Source: Domibacillus indicus
GTDB lineage: Bacteria > Bacillota > Bacilli > Bacillales > Domibacillaceae
DNA: 63,876 bases
Assembly (NCBI RefSeq): GCF_023715895.1
Contig: NZ_JAMBOO010000022.1
Span: 1 to 63,876, forward strand
Direction of reading: 5' to 3'
Shown: one piece after another, positions 59,905-63,876 of the stretch
Position numbering within the stretch: the stretch's first letter is position 1
Layout of the letters: every line of letters begins with the position of its first letter
Program-made: the position numbers and the translations under genes
The notes under the pieces: generated by a model
Seen by the model: the letters and a program-made list of their open reading frames with translations, nothing else
What the model was told of the DNA's origin: nothing
The model's database searches: none

Positions 59905-60928
59905 TTTCCTTTGTAAAATCGATCGGCTGACCCATAATTACCATATCACCATCATATTCGATATTTCCGATTTTCCTGATGCTTTGTCCATGATATGGCC
60001 ACTCGCCATCCAATAAACTTTTGGCCATTGTAACCGTTAAATAACCTAGCTTTTGCGGACTCCACAGGGTAATAGTTTGGGCTGATCCTTCTTTTAAATA
60101 GTCTCTCATTAAATTAGGGGTTGAGGTACCGACAAAAGCTATCCTCTCTGTGTTGCCGAGGTCTTTTAGTGCTTGGGCGATTGCTGGTGGAGTAACGGTT
60201 GACAGCCCGATCATTCCTTCTAAGTTTGGATAATTCTTCAATACTTTTTTTGTAACATTGTATGCTTTGTGAATATCTTCATTTGTATATTCAATTTTCA
60301 CCAGCTTCATCTTTGGATAATATTCTCTCTGATGAAGTTGCAGCCAAGCTGTCCATTCATTTAAGTTTGCTGCATTTGGCGATCCTGTTAAAATGGCATA
60401 TTCTCCTTGTTCCTGCATTTCCATAGCAAGTAAGTCCATAAGATGACGTCCCATTATTTCAGGATCGATCATATTAATGAAAAATTCTCTTAGTTTTGGA
60501 TCTGTATCTGAGTCCCATGTTAAAACTTTAATGCCTTTTTCCTGCGCATCTTGCAGTACGGAACCCAGTTCTACGGGATCGTTTGCAGAAACTGCAATTA
60601 CATCAACATGCTGATCAATTAATTCTCTAATCACTTCGGCTTGCTGTTTAGGATCAGGTGAAGGGGGTCCTTTAAAAATTACTTTCACTTTTAAATCTTC
60701 ACCCGCTTCCATCGCTCCTTCTTTAACTGCAACAAAATAAGGAATTTCTTCTACTTTAGGAACTAATGCAATTGTATAAATCTTTGACTTCTTATTTTCG
60801 TTTATAGCCTCTTTAGAAAGTTCTGGCTCAGTATCATTGTAGATGACTTCATACTTCTTTTGTACGTTGCACGATGTGAGTAATAAAAGACAAAATAGAA
60901 GGATAAATAAAACTAGCTTTTTATACAT
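59882..60928 (-). CDS. sensory sugar-binding lipoprotein, RhaS/LsrB-like
   Basis: 348 residues. The lipobox LLLLTSC puts Cys at about 20. ALVPKVEEIPYFVAVKEGA, IFKGPPSPDPKQQ, VLTWDSDTDPK and the ending TKENVDQYDF make it a paralogue of the transport binding protein at 49983-51023. Its gene heads an operon with a kinase and response regulator, the layout of XylFII-LytS-YesN and AraPST, in which the binding protein works as the ligand receptor of the kinase. A GAGAGGGAT site precedes the ATG. Confidence 0.88.
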   Translation of the reverse strand: MYKKLVLFILLFCLLLLTSCNVQKKYEVIYNDTEPELSKEAINENKKSKIYTIALVPKVEEIPYFVAVKEGAMEAGEDLKVKVIFKGPPSPDPKQQAEVIRELIDQHVDVIAVSANDPVELGSVLQDAQEKGIKVLTWDSDTDPKLREFFINMIDPEIMGRHLMDLLAMEMQEQGEYAILTGSPNAANLNEWTAWLQLHQREYYPKMKLVKIEYTNEDIHKAYNVTKKVLKNYPNLEGMIGLSTVTPPAIAQALKDLGNTERIAFVGTSTPNLMRDYLKEGSAQTITLWSPQKLGYLTVTMAKSLLDGEWPYHGQSIRKIGNIEYDGDMVIMGQPIDFTKENVDQYDF

Positions 60929-61479
60929 ATCTTTATGATCCCTCTCTTTAGTTAGATAAGTGTGTGCTCAACTCATTAGTAAGCGTTTTCAAATAAATAA
61001 CCATAAAATGCTGCTGTTCTTTATTGAAAAAACAAGGTCTCTAATTTTCTAAGTAATAGTCAAGGAATTAATTGCACTACTTTGAAAAATGCAAATTATT
61101 ATTTATAAAAAATGCTACTCTTTTGCCTATATAGTAAAAAGTTTATATCAAACAAGAAACCATGCTTATTGTACTACTTTAAACTAGATAATTAGTACTT
61201 CTATTATAATTCTCTTCATTTTTAAAAATCCCTTTTGGACTCACTCTTTTATCTTTAAGAGGTTATTTTATTAAGTATATAATTTATGACATATTCAATT
61301 AAATGTCTAATTCTTTTTATACTATACGAATCGGACACCTGACAAACGGCTTATTCGCTATAACTTTTAGCTATAGGTACTTATCAAAATTAAGCGTTAC
61401 ACTATAACTATATACCCGTGGTATGATACGAACACAGCCAAAAAGAAAAAGGTAACCAGACACGGAGAGGAAGAAAAAA
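60929..61479. promoter_or_regulatory. divergent intergenic region with a cre-like site
   Basis: TGAAAACGCTTACT on the minus strand (60991-60978) matches the cre consensus at 13 of 14 positions, 50 bases before the sensory binding-protein gene. The remaining about 480 AT-rich bases hold no gene I can support. They should include the promoter of the MFS gene; CCGTGGTATGATACGAAC near 61413 contains TATGAT, a good -10. Confidence 0.6.
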
Positions 61480-62826
61480 TTGCGTAAAGTAAATGCTTCT
61501 GATGTTGTAGCAGCAAGCCGCTTCAACAAATTTCATTTAGTTGTTTTTTTATGGTGTGTATACGCCATTGCATTTGATGGTTTTGATATTGCCATGTACG
61601 GGATCGGTCTTCCATTAATGATGGCTGATTTCGGCTTAACGCCGGTTGAAGCCGGCAGTATTGGAAGTTATGTATTGGTCGGCATGATGGCCGGTGCCTT
61701 TATATGCGGGCCACTTGCCGACACAATCGGACGCAAAAAAGTTCTGGCTATCTGCATGTTTTTATTTAGTGTTTTTACTTTTCTTTCAGGCCTTGCGCCA
61801 AATGCGACGGTCTTTACCGTCATGCGTGTCATTGCAGGAATCGGGATGGGTGGTTTGATGCCTAACGTCATTGCCCTGATGACTGAGTATTCCCCGAAAA
61901 AAAACCGGGCACTTATCGTAGCCACCATGTACTGCGGTTATTCGGTTGGAGGCATTTTAGCAGCACTGATTGGGATGTCCGTTATGCAGGATGTGGGCTG
62001 GAGATTGCTTTACTGGCTTGGTATTATTCCATTATTCACCCTGCCTTTATTCTTAAAGAAATTTCCGGAATCTCTGTCGTATTATATTTTGCGCGGACAG
62101 GGAGATAAACTTGCGGACATTTTAAATCGTGTTCATCCTGGCGGAAATTATAAAGAAACCGACGATTATGAATATGCAAGCGCAAAAGAAAATGCAAAAG
62201 GATTTCCGGTCAAGAAATTATTCATCCATCATCGTGCGTTGAGCACATTTGCTTTTTGTCTTGCTGTGTTCAGCTGTTTGCTTATGATTTACGGCTTAAA
62301 TACATGGCTGCCAAAAATTATGCAGGAATCCGGCTATGCCCTGTCATCCAGCCTTTCATTCAGCTTAGTGCTTGGCGTCGGCCAAATAGGCGGTTCTCTA
62401 TTAGGTGGATATTTTATCGACCGTGTAGGACACCGGAAAGTGTTGATTTCCATGTATTTGCTTAGCGCTGTTTGTTTTATTGCCCTGAGTTTTACATCTA
62501 ATATCCTGCTTTTATATGTATTAATTGCGCTTGGCGGTGCCTGTACGGCGGGAACACAAAATTTATCAAACCCTTATATTTATGAGTTTTATCCAAAAGA
62601 AGTACGGGCAACTGGCGTCGGCTTCGCCGTTGGGGTCGGCCGGATCGGAGCAATTGCAGCACCGATATTGATCGGTTTTTTACTGGCCACCAGCCTGGCA
62701 CCACAAAATGCTTTTATCATGTTTGCTGTCCCGAGTCTTCTTGGAGCCCTTGCTTTTACTCTGGTTCGTGAAAAATACGGAAGCTTTGACCAGCTTGAGA
62801 CACTTCAAGATCAAAAAGCAGGCTGA
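61480..62826 (+). CDS. MFS transporter, AAHS (aromatic acid:proton symporter) type
   Basis: 448 residues with twelve predicted helices. The loop 2-3 motif GPLADTIGRKK and the helix-1 region AIAFDGFDIAMYGIGLP with Asp residues are characteristic of the AAHS branch (BenK/PcaK-like and niacin transporters). GGYFIDRVGHRKV repeats the motif in the second half. It would import an aromatic or other organic acid with protons. TTG at 61480 follows GGAAGAAAA. It is a single-gene unit with its own terminator. The substrate is not defined. Confidence 0.88.
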   Translation: MRKVNASDVVAASRFNKFHLVVFLWCVYAIAFDGFDIAMYGIGLPLMMADFGLTPVEAGSIGSYVLVGMMAGAFICGPLADTIGRKKVLAICMFLFSVFTFLSGLAPNATVFTVMRVIAGIGMGGLMPNVIALMTEYSPKKNRALIVATMYCGYSVGGILAALIGMSVMQDVGWRLLYWLGIIPLFTLPLFLKKFPESLSYYILRGQGDKLADILNRVHPGGNYKETDDYEYASAKENAKGFPVKKLFIHHRALSTFAFCLAVFSCLLMIYGLNTWLPKIMQESGYALSSSLSFSLVLGVGQIGGSLLGGYFIDRVGHRKVLISMYLLSAVCFIALSFTSNILLLYVLIALGGACTAGTQNLSNPYIYEFYPKEVRATGVGFAVGVGRIGAIAAPILIGFLLATSLAPQNAFIMFAVPSLLGALAFTLVREKYGSFDQLETLQDQKAG

Positions 62827-62870
62827 ATAATCATGACAGCAGCTATATGCCATTAAAAGAAATGAAAATA

Positions 62871-62922
62871 AAAAGGATGACCTTAGTCTACAGACACGAA
62901 GACTTAAAGGTCGTCCTTTTTT
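62871..62922 (+). terminator. terminator of the MFS gene
   Basis: AAAAGGATGACCTT pairs with AAGGTCGTCCTTTT and is followed by TTG. A T-run ends the structure. Confidence 0.85.
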
Positions 62923-63072
62923 GTTAGCTGGCCAAAGATGACGATCCAAACTTTAGATAAGACAGGTGATAAAAGATCCTTTTCTCCAAAAGCTCCATTA
63001 AATTATGAAATTTTTAACTCCTCCCTGCATATAAACCTCATATGATTTAAAATTTACTTTCAGAGGGCAGGG

Positions 63073-63663
63073 ATGACGATCTTTCTTCGCAAATTTATTT
63101 CCATTCTATTTGGAAGCTTTTTTATTGCAGTGGGCATTAACTTCTTCCTTGTTCCCTCTGAGCTGCTGGACGGCGGAGCGATTGGCATCGGGCTCGTTTC
63201 TCATTACGTGACAGGGGTACAAGTGGGACTAGTCATTATTTTAATCAATATACCGATTTTTATTTTTTCTTGGTTTTACAACCGCTCTTTTTTTTATAAC
63301 AGTCTCCACGGCATGCTTTTTTCGTCTTTTATGATTGATTTATTTTATCCTCTGCACGCTATTGGGGAACAATTTAACATTCCCTTTGTGTTTGCCATTC
63401 TTGGAGGGATTACGGTCGGTCTTGGTATTGGCTGTATGCTCTGGTTTAATACAAGCGTCGGTGGAACAGATCTCCTGGGTCTCATGTTTGCGAGACACAG
63501 AAATTTAAACCCAGGCGCCATCATTTTTATGATTGATTTTCTTATTGTTTCTATCGGAAGTATGATTATTTCAGATGGCTCCATTTTCTTATCCTGCCTC
63601 ACTGTCACATGTGTCGGCATTACCACGAGCTTGGTGTCAGCAATGAAACAGGAGGAACAGTAA
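63073..63663 (+). CDS. short YitT-family membrane protein
   Basis: 196 residues with about five or six membrane helices. FGSFFIAVGINFFLVPSELLDGGAIGIGL and FNTSVGGTDLLGLMF are the hallmarks of the YitT/DUF161 domain. Most YitT proteins have about 280 residues with a C-terminal DUF2179 domain, which is missing here, so this is the short form. The start at 63073 follows AGAGGGCAGGG. The function of the family is unknown. It lies next to an rrn operon on the other strand. Confidence 0.82.
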   Translation: MTIFLRKFISILFGSFFIAVGINFFLVPSELLDGGAIGIGLVSHYVTGVQVGLVIILINIPIFIFSWFYNRSFFYNSLHGMLFSSFMIDLFYPLHAIGEQFNIPFVFAILGGITVGLGIGCMLWFNTSVGGTDLLGLMFARHRNLNPGAIIFMIDFLIVSIGSMIISDGSIFLSCLTVTCVGITTSLVSAMKQEEQ

Positions 63664-63714
63664 CGGTTTATATTTTGCTGAGCTAAAAGGTATCTTAACC
63701 ACTTTTTGAGACAA

Positions 63715-63746
63715 CAAAAAAGAGGACAAGCTTCCGCTGTCCTCAC
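63715..63746 (-). terminator. rrn operon terminator
   Basis: GAGGACA pairs with TGTCCTC and is followed by TTTTTTG on the minus strand, just past the 5S gene. It can also end the YitT transcript. Confidence 0.88.
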
Positions 63747-63751
63747 TGTTT

Positions 63752-63867
<116 letters not shown>

Positions 63868-63876
63868 CTATATGGA

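Overview
The window looks like chromosomal DNA of an endospore-forming member of the Bacillaceae (Bacillus sensu lato). The signs are a 5S rRNA of Bacillus type at the right edge, spore coat genes of the CotX and CotW families, a SleL/YaaH-like spore cortex enzyme, a Trp T-box, CcpA-type cre sites, strong AGGAGG ribosome binding sites, and a levansucrase-endolevanase pair arranged as in Bacillus subtilis. I cannot name the species.

Layout from left to right. (1) 1-2.3 kb: mobile DNA. The 3' part of an IS3-family transposase is followed directly by an IS110-family element whose long 5' leader probably encodes its bridge RNA. (2) 2.5-4.8 kb: a SAM methyltransferase and a stand-alone trpB behind a tryptophan T-box. 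(3) 4.8-9.1 kb: a secreted beta-glucan pair, GH30 and GH3. (4) 9.6-19.8 kb: a minus-strand polyol PTS operon, in transcription order PRD regulator, EIIA, two nearly identical EIIB genes, EIIC, two zinc polyol-phosphate dehydrogenases, transketolase, HPr, fructose-6-P aldolase/transaldolase and RpiB. It would import a pentitol (D-arabitol is the best guess), oxidise the phosphate and feed it to the pentose phosphate pathway. (5) 20-28 kb: a MATE exporter, a chromosomal ParM-like actin with a partner that has a charged tail, a 47-residue ORF with its own terminator, an XRE regulator, GAF, PAS-HD and RsbR-like PAS-STAS signalling proteins. (6) 28-34 kb: DUF3892, PhoD-like phosphatase, PAS-GGDEF cyclase with a coupled small ORF, and an orphan TnpB with its omega-RNA end. 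(7) 34-37.4 kb: sporulation genes. (8) 37.6-45.4 kb: histidine kinase, response regulator and sugar-binding lipoprotein, then levansucrase and endolevanase. (9) 45.5-60.9 kb: a large sugar ABC-uptake operon (epimerase, ribokinase, RbsA/C/C/B-like transporter, frameshifted araB, rhaB-like kinase, double-domain class II aldolase family protein), preceded by a second three-part sensor (binding protein, kinase, AraC-type regulator). (10) 61.4-63.9 kb: an MFS carrier, a short YitT protein, and the 3' end of an rrn operon on the minus strand.

The common theme is capture and use of plant or fungal carbohydrates. Secreted enzymes act on beta-glucans and fructans, a PTS takes up polyols, and a RhaS/LsrB-like ABC system takes up an unidentified ketose or deoxy-sugar. 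Two separate sensor sets pair a sugar-binding lipoprotein with a YesM/LytS-type kinase and an AraC-type regulator, like the XylFII-LytS-YesN and AraPST systems. cre-like sites upstream of the PTS operon and both parts of region 9 suggest carbon catabolite repression.

The most interesting points are the orphan ParM-like locus, the unassigned sugar operon with its frameshifted kinase and half-dead aldolase fusion, the recent EIIB duplication, and several unannotated small genes. All functions are read from motifs and remembered family resemblance; no database search was run.
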